From the NCBI RefSeq assembly GCF_020544405.1, contig NZ_CP065410.1, positions 2,542,001 to 2,606,000 of the forward strand: a stretch of 64,000 nt of DNA, in the 5' to 3' direction. This document shows positions 19,601-26,806 of the stretch, piece after piece. How positions within the stretch are numbered: position 1 is the stretch's first letter; the number at the start of each line of letters is the position of its first letter. The notes beneath the pieces are model-generated. The model ran no database searches and had not been told where the DNA came from. It saw nothing but the letters and a program-made list of their open reading frames with translations. Both the position numbers and the translations under genes were made by a program. The DNA is from Pseudomonas sp. IAC-BECa141. GTDB lineage: Bacteria > Pseudomonadota > Gammaproteobacteria > Pseudomonadales > Pseudomonadaceae.

Positions 19601-22600
19601 GCACCCGGATGTCGATGAAATCATCGGCGACTTCACTTCGCTGGTGCTGCTGGAAGTCGGTATCGACGGGGCGCTCAGTTTCACCGACAAGGCCCGCGCC
19701 GTGCAGGCGCAGCTGTGGCGCGACATCGACCATTCGGTGGTCAGCGGCGTGCGGGTGCTGCGCGAATTGTCCCAGGCACGGGGTGTGCAGCAGACGGCGA
19801 TGCCGATCGTGTTCAACAGCACGCTGTCCGAGGCGGCGCCGGAACTGGCCGAATTCAACCTGGCTGACGCGTTGAATGCCAAACACATGCACAGCATCAC
19901 CCAGACCCCACAGGTTTGGCTCGACCACACCTTGCTGGAGCTGGAAGGACGCCTGTTGTTCAACTGGGACAGCATCGACGAGCTGTTCCCGCAAGGCATG
20001 ATCGAGCAGATGTTCGTCGCCTATAACGCGCTGCTCGACAGCCTTTGCGAGCCGGCAGCCTGGGGCGCAAACACGCCTCGACTGTTGCCGCAGGCGCAGT
20101 TGCCGGCGCCGGTCGACAATCAGCAAACGCTGCCACTGATGCACGAATTGTTCGAACGTCAGGCCCTCGCCACACCGGATGCACTGGCGGTGATCGGCGC
20201 ACGACAGCTGACCTACGCACAGTTGCGCAACGAGGCCCGGCAACTCGGCGCCCGCCTGCAAGCGCAGGGCGTGGTGCCGAACCGGTTGGTCGCGGTGGTG
20301 ATGGAGCGCGGCTGGGAGCAAGTGGTTGCGACCCTGGCGATTCTGTATGCCGGCGGTGCCTACCTGCCGATCGAACCGACCCAGCCAGCGGAACGATTGC
20401 GGCATATTCTGGAGCGGGCCGAGGCGAGTCTGGCCCTGACCCAACCGGCGCTGCTCGACCAAATCGAATGGCCGGCGCAGATCACGGCCATTGCCGTGAC
20501 GGATGCAGTCTCAAACGATGTGCTGGCGCTGCAACCGGTGCAGGTGAGCGAAAGCGACCTCGCCTACGTGATCTACACCTCCGGCTCCACCGGTCAGCCG
20601 AAAGGTGTGGTGATCGATCATCGCGGTGCGGTCAACACGCTGCTCGACATCAACCGGCGCTTTGCCGTCGGCCCGAACGACCGCGTATTGGCGATCTCGT
20701 CGTTGAGTTTCGATCTTTCGGTCTATGACTTCTTCGGTACGCTGGCCGTGGGTGCTGCGGTGGTCATCCTCGACCCGCAACTGACTCTCGATCCGGCGCA
20801 CTGGCTGCAATTGATCAAGCGTCATCAAGTCAGCCTGTGGAACTCGGTGCCGGCGTTGCTTGGCATGCTGGTCGAGTACGCAGAGGGCGAGGGTGGCGCG
20901 TTGCCCGTCAGCCTGCGCGTGGCGATGCTGTCCGGCGACTGGATTCCATTGACCCTGCCCGAGCGGGCCTGGGCCTTGCAGCCGGACTTGCAGTTGATCA
21001 GCCTGGGCGGCGCCACCGAAGCGTCGATCTGGTCGATCTGCTATCCGGTGCAGCATGTCGACCCGGCCTGGCGCAGCATCCCCTACGGCAAGGCCCTCGA
21101 TCATCAGCGCTTCTACGTGCTGGATGACGCGCTGCAAGTGCGCCCGACCTGGGTCGCCGGGCAGCTGTACATCGGTGGTATCGGTCTGGCGAAAGGTTAC
21201 TGGCGCGATGAAAAACTCAGCGCGGGCAGTTTCTTCGCCCATCCACTGACTGGCGAGCGGCTGTACCGCACCGGCGACCTGGGGCGCTTGCTGCCGGACG
21301 GCAACATCGAATTCCTCGGCCGCGAAGACAACCAGGTCAAGGTGCAGGGCTATCGCATCGAACTGGGCGAGATCGAAGCCGCGCTCAATCGCCATCCCGG
21401 CGTGCAGAGCGCGGTGGTGCGGATTCTCGGCAGCACGCTGGGCGAGAAGCGCCTGGCGGGTTATGTACTCAAGGCCGATCCGGCGTTGCAGGCCAGCGAT
21501 TTCAGCACGTACCTGAGCGACAAACTGCCGGCCTACATGATTCCGGCGTCGTTCACCTTCGTCGAGGCCTGGCCGTTGTCGTCCAACGGCAAGGTCGACA
21601 AGAAACGCCTGCCCGAACCTGAGCAGATCGAGCAGCAGGGGCCGGCGCTGGAAGTCGAGGGCCCGCAGGAACAGCGGCTGGTGGAAATCGTGCAGGGCGT
21701 ACTCAAGCGCGAATCCATCGCCGCCAACGCCAACCTGCTGAACCTCGGCGCAACGTCGATCGATATCGTCCGGATCAGCAACGCCTTGTCCGGTGCCTTG
21801 CAGTTCCGCCCGCATGTGGCGCAACTGCTGGCCCAGCCGACGTTGCTGCATTTGCTCGGCATGTATCGCCAGAACCGCGCGCGTCAGGAACTGCTCGGCA
21901 ACGTGCAGCAGACGCCGGAGCCCGTGCAGGACATCATCGAAGATCCCCAGCAGCGTGCGCAGTTCAAGGCTGAGCAGCGCGGCCGCCGTGAGTTTGTTCG
22001 AACCCTGCCGGCGCTGGCGCTGGACCTGCCGCAAGACCCGGCTTTCGCCCGGCGTCTGAGCGATTACCGCTCGGTGCGTCAATACGACCTGCAACCGATC
22101 GCCACCCAGGCCTTCGCGCACGTACTGGCGGCGCTGGCCCAGGGGCAACTCGACGGCGAGGTGAAATACCAGTTCCCGTCGGCGGGCGGCCTGTATCCGA
22201 TTCAGGCCTACCTCTACGTCAAGCCGGATCGCGTGCTCGGCGTTCCCGGCGGCGCTTATTACTACGATCCGCGCCAGCATCGTTTGCTGGCGCTCGAGAG
22301 TGGATTGCTCGACCCGGACACCTACGACTATTTCGTCAACCGTCCGGTGTACGAGAACGCCGCGTTCTCGCTGTTCTTCATCGCCGACATGGCCGCGATC
22401 CGGCCGCTGTATGGCGAGCGCAGCCGCGACTTCTGCCACATCGAAAGCGGCGCCATGGCCCAGTTGCTGAGCATGACCGCCGTCGAACACGGTCTGGGTC
22501 TGTGCGGCATCGGCTCGGTCGAGGAGCAGCAACTGACGGCGCTGTTCGACCTCGGGCCGAGTCATGAATTGATCTACTCGATGATCGGCGGGCTGCGCAC

Positions 22601-22697
22601 GGCCGATGAACAGCACCGCGCGCCGGTCGAGGCGTTTGCCATCGAGCCTGTGAGCGCCAGCCTGGACGACGAAGACATGGAGGAGTTCGAAGTATGA
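13689..22697 (+). CDS. Nonribosomal peptide synthetase: A-PCP-C-A-PCP-Cy-A-PCP-Ox
   Basis: 3002 residues, three modules. A1 (core YTSGSTGTPKG near 183) begins at once with no condensation domain, so it loads the chain; its binding-pocket residues read D-V-A-D-I-G-A-I-D, near the Pseudomonas arginine code. PCP1 has GGHSLL near 577. C2 has HHIISDGWS near 768. A2 reads D-V-Q-F-I-A-Q-V-V, close to proline codes. PCP2 is near 1631. A Cy domain with DALIVDAAS near 1827 (motif DxxxxDxxS) replaces C in module 3. A3 reads D-L-Y-N-M-S-L-I-W, the cysteine code of thiazoline-making synthetases. PCP3 (GATSID, near 2685) is followed by a SagB-type FMN oxidase (about 2765-2985). The acidic tail DDEDMEEFEV fits a docking peptide. 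Codes were aligned by eye. Confidence 0.92.
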   Translation: MLDNTSLRGTNPAQPDFSSLKPFDADLCVHGLFETQVLRNPEAIAARWQEQALSYRELNTRANRLAHHLRNLGVGPDVRVGLCLERSLEMLVGVLAVLKAGGAYVPLDPAYPQARLAHMLVDSAPPVVLTHGLAREALRAALEQSATAPAILDLADDSDWSSLPADNLDPHAIGLTPRHLAYVIYTSGSTGTPKGVMVEHRGLVAVSADWAQLYGLAGPINHLQMAGFSFDVFSADLIRSLGFGGTLVLCPRDTLMDPPALYRLMREAQIGFADFVPALLNPLLAWVEETGHDLSFLRTVICGSDIWTAHSARQLRRLCGDRVQIVQAYGVTEASIDSTCFEFTENSQIDAVLPIGRALPNTRIYLLDADGTPVAEGVAGELYIGGVGVARGYLNRPQLTAERFIDSPFVAGERLYRTGDMARYRADGHLEFLGRNDSQAKLRGLRLELGEIETRLADIPGVRDSVVLLRQDSPGEPRLVAYYCEKPDTALSPRSLREQLHKSLPDYMVPTAFVRLDKLPLTANGKVDRPGLPAPDVEAFDQQEYQAPQGSLETALAAIWADVLGVERVGRQDQFFALGGHSLLVMRVLAQVRHSLGLEVAPSTLFAAPVLAQFAERLQASQAAARPAITSLERVSAQTLSSAQQRLWFLAQMEGGNAAYHMPLNLRLRGALDVAALERSFNQLVARHAALRTTFIAVEGEGRQRVSPPAHSIRLTVTDVQGLDAQERLTRLIDEEGSRPFDLSHGPLMRVSLLRLAADDHVLLLTQHHIISDGWSMGVLTRELGQLYAAALLDRDDPLPPLPVQYVDYAVWQKQWLSGEVLEQQSRYWRETLTGAPVLLELPTDHKRPPVQDYLGGFVPLVFDEALTGRLKALGMQQGTTLFMNLLAGFSLLLSRLSGQNDVVIGVPSANRPQQELEGLIGFFVNTLALRMTQSGTPSVAQWLQQARRVALDAQEHQDLPFEQVVELLNPPRSLAHSPLFQVLFAWEQDQDSDLLLSGLDVTPIESSHQVAKFDLQLALSERDGQIVGGLEYASGLFERRTVEQFGEYLRRVLTQMVENSQQSLAGIKLLSAEQHQQIVHDWNCTARNTASLPGCVERFEALARQTPDAVALLADREQLSYGELNRAANRLAHYLIEQGVGPEHRVGLCLERSPHMVIGLLAILKAGAAYVPFDPAYPSERLAFMFRDAAPTLLLTQSSLMAGLPANEAKICCMDTDASQWAQLPTDDPQVTVSPEHLGYVLYTSGSTGRPKGVAHSRRALDNLIAWQLDQATAPQRVLQFASLNFDVSFQEICSTLCQGGSLLLMTEASRKDLAALRPTLVAEGVQRAFLPFAVLQQLAGLTEPDAPTPAGGCEIITAGEALQINDELRGFVRGLGGARLHNQYGPTETHVVSQFSLECNEADSWPDAPPIGRPIANARLYVLDEHLNPVPVGVAGELYIAGACLARGYLNRPDLTAERFLPDPFSAEPGARMYRSGDLAKLQADGNVQYLGRIDQQVKLRGFRIELGEIDSLLHQQPGVQEAAVLLREDVAGDKRLVAYVVGTATSEFLRAELQRQLPEHMIPSAWVRLSQLPLTRNGKLDRQALPAPERSAGATYEAPRNDTERQMAEIWAEVLKCERVGIHDNFFDLGGHSLLATRMIYAINQRMGAQLSLSSLFQTPVLMDLAAQVSRDDQSIEPAFIQIGPDRANRHEPFPLTDIQQAYWFGRETTVSLGGVSAHGYEELRIPGFDAERFELALNRMIQRHDMLRVIFLSDGTQQVLAQVPTYRMPRSDLRGLPADVAQRTLEATRERQSHQVLDASRWPLFEFSLSLLDDGITHLHISLDALIVDAASTQILARELMAFYVDPALELAEPGLTFRDYVLAEQQLRNGRRYEQALGYWRERVTTLAPAPDLPLVRQPESIANPHFTRRDRDMSAAQWAQLKAVAKQFAVTPSVMLLTAFSEVLALWSRTPRFTLSLPLFNRMPLHPDVDEIIGDFTSLVLLEVGIDGALSFTDKARAVQAQLWRDIDHSVVSGVRVLRELSQARGVQQTAMPIVFNSTLSEAAPELAEFNLADALNAKHMHSITQTPQVWLDHTLLELEGRLLFNWDSIDELFPQGMIEQMFVAYNALLDSLCEPAAWGANTPRLLPQAQLPAPVDNQQTLPLMHELFERQALATPDALAVIGARQLTYAQLRNEARQLGARLQAQGVVPNRLVAVVMERGWEQVVATLAILYAGGAYLPIEPTQPAERLRHILERAEASLALTQPALLDQIEWPAQITAIAVTDAVSNDVLALQPVQVSESDLAYVIYTSGSTGQPKGVVIDHRGAVNTLLDINRRFAVGPNDRVLAISSLSFDLSVYDFFGTLAVGAAVVILDPQLTLDPAHWLQLIKRHQVSLWNSVPALLGMLVEYAEGEGGALPVSLRVAMLSGDWIPLTLPERAWALQPDLQLISLGGATEASIWSICYPVQHVDPAWRSIPYGKALDHQRFYVLDDALQVRPTWVAGQLYIGGIGLAKGYWRDEKLSAGSFFAHPLTGERLYRTGDLGRLLPDGNIEFLGREDNQVKVQGYRIELGEIEAALNRHPGVQSAVVRILGSTLGEKRLAGYVLKADPALQASDFSTYLSDKLPAYMIPASFTFVEAWPLSSNGKVDKKRLPEPEQIEQQGPALEVEGPQEQRLVEIVQGVLKRESIAANANLLNLGATSIDIVRISNALSGALQFRPHVAQLLAQPTLLHLLGMYRQNRARQELLGNVQQTPEPVQDIIEDPQQRAQFKAEQRGRREFVRTLPALALDLPQDPAFARRLSDYRSVRQYDLQPIATQAFAHVLAALAQGQLDGEVKYQFPSAGGLYPIQAYLYVKPDRVLGVPGGAYYYDPRQHRLLALESGLLDPDTYDYFVNRPVYENAAFSLFFIADMAAIRPLYGERSRDFCHIESGAMAQLLSMTAVEHGLGLCGIGSVEEQQLTALFDLGPSHELIYSMIGGLRTADEQHRAPVEAFAIEPVSASLDDEDMEEFEV

Positions 22698-25600
22698 ATG
22701 CCGATCAATTGCTGGCGTTGTTCGCTCGCCATGGCGTGGCGCTCGAAGTGGACGGTGACAGGCTGCGCTGCAAGGCGCCGCGCGGGTTTCTCACCGAAGA
22801 GCTGACCCAGGCGCTCAAGCGCCACAAACAGGAACTGATCGCCTTGCTCGGCGGGCACGCTGACGCGGCGATTCCCCGTCGCACTGGCGAACACGCGTCC
22901 TGGCCGCTGTCGTTTTCGCAGCGGCAACTGTGGTTTCTCGATCAACTGGAACCTGGCAACCCGTTCTACAACGTGCCCACGGCGGTGACGCTCAAAGGCC
23001 AGTTGGACGTCGCCCGGCTGGAACGAGCGTTGAATGAACTGGTTGCCCGCCACGAAGTCCTGCGCACGACGTTTTGCAAGGTCGACGGTGAACCGCGTCA
23101 GGTGGTGCATCCGTCGATGCCGCTGTCGTTGTCGGTGACGGATCTGCGCCAGTTGCCTGGCAAGGAGCGTGAGCAGCAAGTGCGATTCGCCGTCGAACAG
23201 GACGCCCGGGCGCCGTTCGATCTGGCAACCGGACCCTTGCTGCGGGCGTCGCTACTGCGCGTGGCCGACGACGAGCATCTGTGGCTGTACAGCGTGCATC
23301 ACATCATCGCCGACGGCTGGTCGATGGGCGTGATCCTGCAGGAGGTGGCCACGTTGTACGGCGATTATGTGCGGGGCGAAACCCCGTCACTTGCGCCGCT
23401 GCCGGTGCAGTACGCCGACTATGCCTGCTGGCAGCAACAACGTGTGGGCGGTGCGGTGCTGGACGCTCAGCTCGATTACTGGCGGCGCAACCTGGACGAC
23501 GCGCCGCTGTTGTCGACCTTGCCCGCCGACCGGCCGCGGCCGTTGGTGCAGCGTTATGTCGGCGCCACTTTCAGCTCCTCGGTCGATGGCGGCACCTTGC
23601 GCGAACTCACGGCGCTGGCCCGGCAGACCCAGGGCACGCTGTTCAACGTGCTGCTCGGCGCTTTGGCGGTGTTGCTGTGGCGCCACAGCGGTCAGCAGGA
23701 TCTGTGCATCGGCACGCCGTTCGCCAACCGCAATCGCCCGGAAGTCGAGCCGCTGATCGGTCACTTCGTCAACACGCTGGTGCTGCGTCAGCGCCTGAAT
23801 CCGCAGCAGACCTTCGCCGAACTGCTGCGCGAAGTGCGTGGCCAGATGCTCGACGTCCATGCCCATCAAGACGTGCCGTTCGACCGCGTGGTCGAAGCGG
23901 TCAACCCGCAGCGCGACCCCGGTCATTCACCGTTGTTCCAGGTGATGCTGGTGCTGCAGAACACGCCGGGCAACGCGGTGTCGATGCCCGAGCTGGAACT
24001 GGCGCCGTTCGGCACCAGCAGCGCCACGGCCAAGTTCGATCTGGCATTCGAATGGGTCGAGCGGGCAGGGCGGCTGGACTTGCTGGTGGAATACAACACC
24101 GACCTCTACGACGTTGCGACCATCGAGCGGCTGAGCGGCCACTACCGTCATCTGCTCGAACAGATCGCCGCCGACGCCAAGCAACCGATCAATGCTTTGC
24201 CGTTGATGAACGAGGCGGAGCGCCAGCAAGTGCTGGTCGACTTCAACCGCGCCGCGCCACTGACGCAAGTGGCGCCCTGCGTGCATCAACTGGTCGAGGC
24301 GCAGGCCGCGAGCAACCCTCAGGCTTGCGCGGTGGTATTCGAGGGAGAAGCCCTGAGCTACGCCGAACTCAATGCCAGGGCCAACCGACTGGCGCGGCAT
24401 TTGCGCACGTTGGGCGTCGGCCCGGATGTGCGCGTGGCGGTGTGCATCGAGCGTTCGCTTGAATTGCCGGTGGCGCTGCTGGCGGTGCTCAAGGCCGGTG
24501 GCGCCTACGTGCCGCTGGATCCGGATTATCCGCTGGGACGCCTGAGCCATATGCTCGGCGACAGCACCCCGGCGGTGCTGCTGACGTTCGGTTCGGCGCA
24601 GGGGATTTTGCGTCAGGCCGTGCAAGGCTCGACCTGGGAAGCGCCGATCCTCGACCTCGAACAAGATGCCGCGAGCTGGGCGTCGTTGCCGGCGGACAAT
24701 CTCGACCCACGTAATGTCGGCGTCACCCCTGACCATCTCGCCTACGTGATCTACACCTCCGGCACCACCGGTTTGCCCAAGGGCGCGATGGTCGCCCACC
24801 GTGGCTTGAGCAACCTGCTGCTTTGGTGTTTGCAGGTGTGCGGCGAAGCGGGGGCGATGCTGCACAAGATCCCGTTCGGTTTCGACGCCTCGGCGTGGGA
24901 GACCTTCTGGCCGTTGGCAACTGGCGGACGGCTGGTGATCGCGCGGCCCGGCGGGCATTACGAGCCGGCGTATCTGGCGCGCGAGGTGCGCGAGCAGCAG
25001 GTCACGGCGCTGGTGTTCGTGCCGGCGATGTTGCAACTGTTTCTGGAGGTCGACGAGGTCAGTCAGTGTGCGTCGCTGACCGATGTGTTCAGTGGCGGCG
25101 GTGAACTGCCGCCGGCTCTGGCCCGGCGCTTCCAGGAGCGTCTGCCCCATGCGCGGTTGCACAATGTCTACGGCCCGACCGAAACCACGGTGATCAACAG
25201 CATCTGGACCCTTGAGCCCGGCGCCGACGTGCCGGCCCGGCAACTGCCGATCGGTCGGCCAATTTCCAACAATCGCTTTTACGTGCTCGATGATCGCGAC
25301 GAGCCGGTGCCGGTGGGCGTGACCGGGCATCTGCATATTGGCGGCGTGGGCGTGGCCCGGGGTTATCTGGGGCTGGCGCAACTGAGTGCCGAGCGCTTTA
25401 TCGACAACCCGTTTGTATCAGGTGATCGGCTCTATCGCAGCGGCGATCTGGCGCGTTATCGCCCGGACGGCCAGCTGGAGTTTCTCGGTCGCAACGATTT
25501 TCAGGTCAAGTTGCGCGGCGTGCGCCTGGAACTGGGCGAGATCGAAGCCCGGCTCGAAGCGTTTCCCGGCATTCGCAGCGCGGTGGTGTTGATGGTCGGT

Positions 25601-26806
25601 GAAGCGGCGCAGGACCAGCGGCTGGTGGCTTGTTGCGTGGTGGCCGAGCCCGTTGACGAAGCGGCGGTGCACGCCCATCTGGCAACAACCCTGCCCAGAG
25701 CGGTGATCCCCGGCAGCTATCTGTGGCTGGACGCGCTACCGCTGACCGCCAACGGCAAGGTTGATCGCCCTGCGCTGACAGCGTTGGCGGATGAAGAAAT
25801 GGTCAACCGTCAGGTCAACCTGAGCAGCCCGCGCGACCACATCGAGCTGGCGCTGTACCAGATCTGGAAAAGCCTGTTGCTGGCGCCGCAGATCGGCATT
25901 CGCGACAACTTCTTCAATGTCGGCGGCACCTCGATCGCCGCGATCAAAATGGCCCATGAAATCAGCCGGCAGTTCGCGGTCGAAGTGCCGGTGCGCGTGG
26001 TGCTCAGCTACCCGACCATCGAGGCGCTGGGTGGCTGGTTGCGGGTTGGCGCCAATCCGGCGCTGGCCCAGAGCAACCTGATCGAATTCCGGCGCGGCAG
26101 CGGCCAGCACAACGTGGTGTGCATTCACCCGGCGGGCGGTACGGCGTTCTGTTATCTGTCGCTGGCCAAGGTGCTGCCGGATGAAACCGGCGTGTACGGG
26201 GTGCAATCGCCGGGGCTGAATCCGGGGGAGAGTACCGAACCGACGGTCGAGGCGATGGCCGAGGCCTACTTGCGCCAGATCGAACCGCTGACGCAGCAAC
26301 CGCTGATCCTCACCGGGCTGTCGTTCGGTGGTCTGGTGGCCTATGAAATGGCGCGGCGGTTGACGGCGGCGGGGCATCGGCAGGTGACCGTGGTGCTGCT
26401 CGACACCCAGGGTAGCGACGACCCTGGTTTCCGCGAACAGATCGGCACCGTGGACATGGCCGAGTTCCGCGACAAACTGGTGCGCTTCAACGGCATGTAC
26501 CCCGGCATCGAAGACGCCCAGGTCGAACGCTATTTCAACATCTACAACCACAACCGTTTGGCCATGGCCGCCTATGAGTGCGCGCCGCGCGCCGGTCGCG
26601 TGGTGCTGATTCAGGCGCGGGAAGATTTCAGCCGCCATCAGTTGCACGAACTGCGCGGGTTCTGGCGCCGCCGCTCGGGCAGCGGCTATCTGGCGAAGCT
26701 GGTCAGCGGCGGGCACTGGGACATGCTCGAAAGCGCGGAAATCCACCGGGTCTCGCAAATCATCCGTCGGGAGCTGCAACGCTTCGACGCGCAGGAGACG
26801 AAATGA
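22694..26806 (+). CDS. Nonribosomal peptide synthetase: TubC_N docking-C-A-PCP-TE
   Basis: 1370 residues. The first 55 residues match the TubC N-terminal docking fold (LLALFARHGVALEVDGDRLR, then a helix LTQALKRHKQELIALL). C has HHIIADGWS near 202. A (YTSGTTGLPKG near 685) has pocket residues D-A-W-V-F-G-V-V-I, which I cannot assign; the pocket looks hydrophobic. PCP has VGGTSIAAI near 1076 and a type I thioesterase follows with GLSFGGLVAYE near 1209. The gene overlaps the end of NRPS1 by four bases (ATGA), so translation is coupled. The docking domain should accept the thiazole intermediate from NRPS1, add one residue and release it. A thioesterase in the middle of the operon is unusual. Confidence 0.9.
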   Translation: MNADQLLALFARHGVALEVDGDRLRCKAPRGFLTEELTQALKRHKQELIALLGGHADAAIPRRTGEHASWPLSFSQRQLWFLDQLEPGNPFYNVPTAVTLKGQLDVARLERALNELVARHEVLRTTFCKVDGEPRQVVHPSMPLSLSVTDLRQLPGKEREQQVRFAVEQDARAPFDLATGPLLRASLLRVADDEHLWLYSVHHIIADGWSMGVILQEVATLYGDYVRGETPSLAPLPVQYADYACWQQQRVGGAVLDAQLDYWRRNLDDAPLLSTLPADRPRPLVQRYVGATFSSSVDGGTLRELTALARQTQGTLFNVLLGALAVLLWRHSGQQDLCIGTPFANRNRPEVEPLIGHFVNTLVLRQRLNPQQTFAELLREVRGQMLDVHAHQDVPFDRVVEAVNPQRDPGHSPLFQVMLVLQNTPGNAVSMPELELAPFGTSSATAKFDLAFEWVERAGRLDLLVEYNTDLYDVATIERLSGHYRHLLEQIAADAKQPINALPLMNEAERQQVLVDFNRAAPLTQVAPCVHQLVEAQAASNPQACAVVFEGEALSYAELNARANRLARHLRTLGVGPDVRVAVCIERSLELPVALLAVLKAGGAYVPLDPDYPLGRLSHMLGDSTPAVLLTFGSAQGILRQAVQGSTWEAPILDLEQDAASWASLPADNLDPRNVGVTPDHLAYVIYTSGTTGLPKGAMVAHRGLSNLLLWCLQVCGEAGAMLHKIPFGFDASAWETFWPLATGGRLVIARPGGHYEPAYLAREVREQQVTALVFVPAMLQLFLEVDEVSQCASLTDVFSGGGELPPALARRFQERLPHARLHNVYGPTETTVINSIWTLEPGADVPARQLPIGRPISNNRFYVLDDRDEPVPVGVTGHLHIGGVGVARGYLGLAQLSAERFIDNPFVSGDRLYRSGDLARYRPDGQLEFLGRNDFQVKLRGVRLELGEIEARLEAFPGIRSAVVLMVGEAAQDQRLVACCVVAEPVDEAAVHAHLATTLPRAVIPGSYLWLDALPLTANGKVDRPALTALADEEMVNRQVNLSSPRDHIELALYQIWKSLLLAPQIGIRDNFFNVGGTSIAAIKMAHEISRQFAVEVPVRVVLSYPTIEALGGWLRVGANPALAQSNLIEFRRGSGQHNVVCIHPAGGTAFCYLSLAKVLPDETGVYGVQSPGLNPGESTEPTVEAMAEAYLRQIEPLTQQPLILTGLSFGGLVAYEMARRLTAAGHRQVTVVLLDTQGSDDPGFREQIGTVDMAEFRDKLVRFNGMYPGIEDAQVERYFNIYNHNRLAMAAYECAPRAGRVVLIQAREDFSRHQLHELRGFWRRRSGSGYLAKLVSGGHWDMLESAEIHRVSQIIRRELQRFDAQETK

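Noticed and set aside
22694..22860. Reading the N-terminus of NRPS2 as a truncated condensation domain
   Set aside because: A full C domain follows; the first 55 residues fit a TubC-type docking fold.
26578..26802. 75-codon N-terminal extension of the hybrid NRPS-PKS
   Set aside because: It overlaps the thioesterase of NRPS2 in another frame, while ATG 26803 has a ribosome site and an ATGA overlap.
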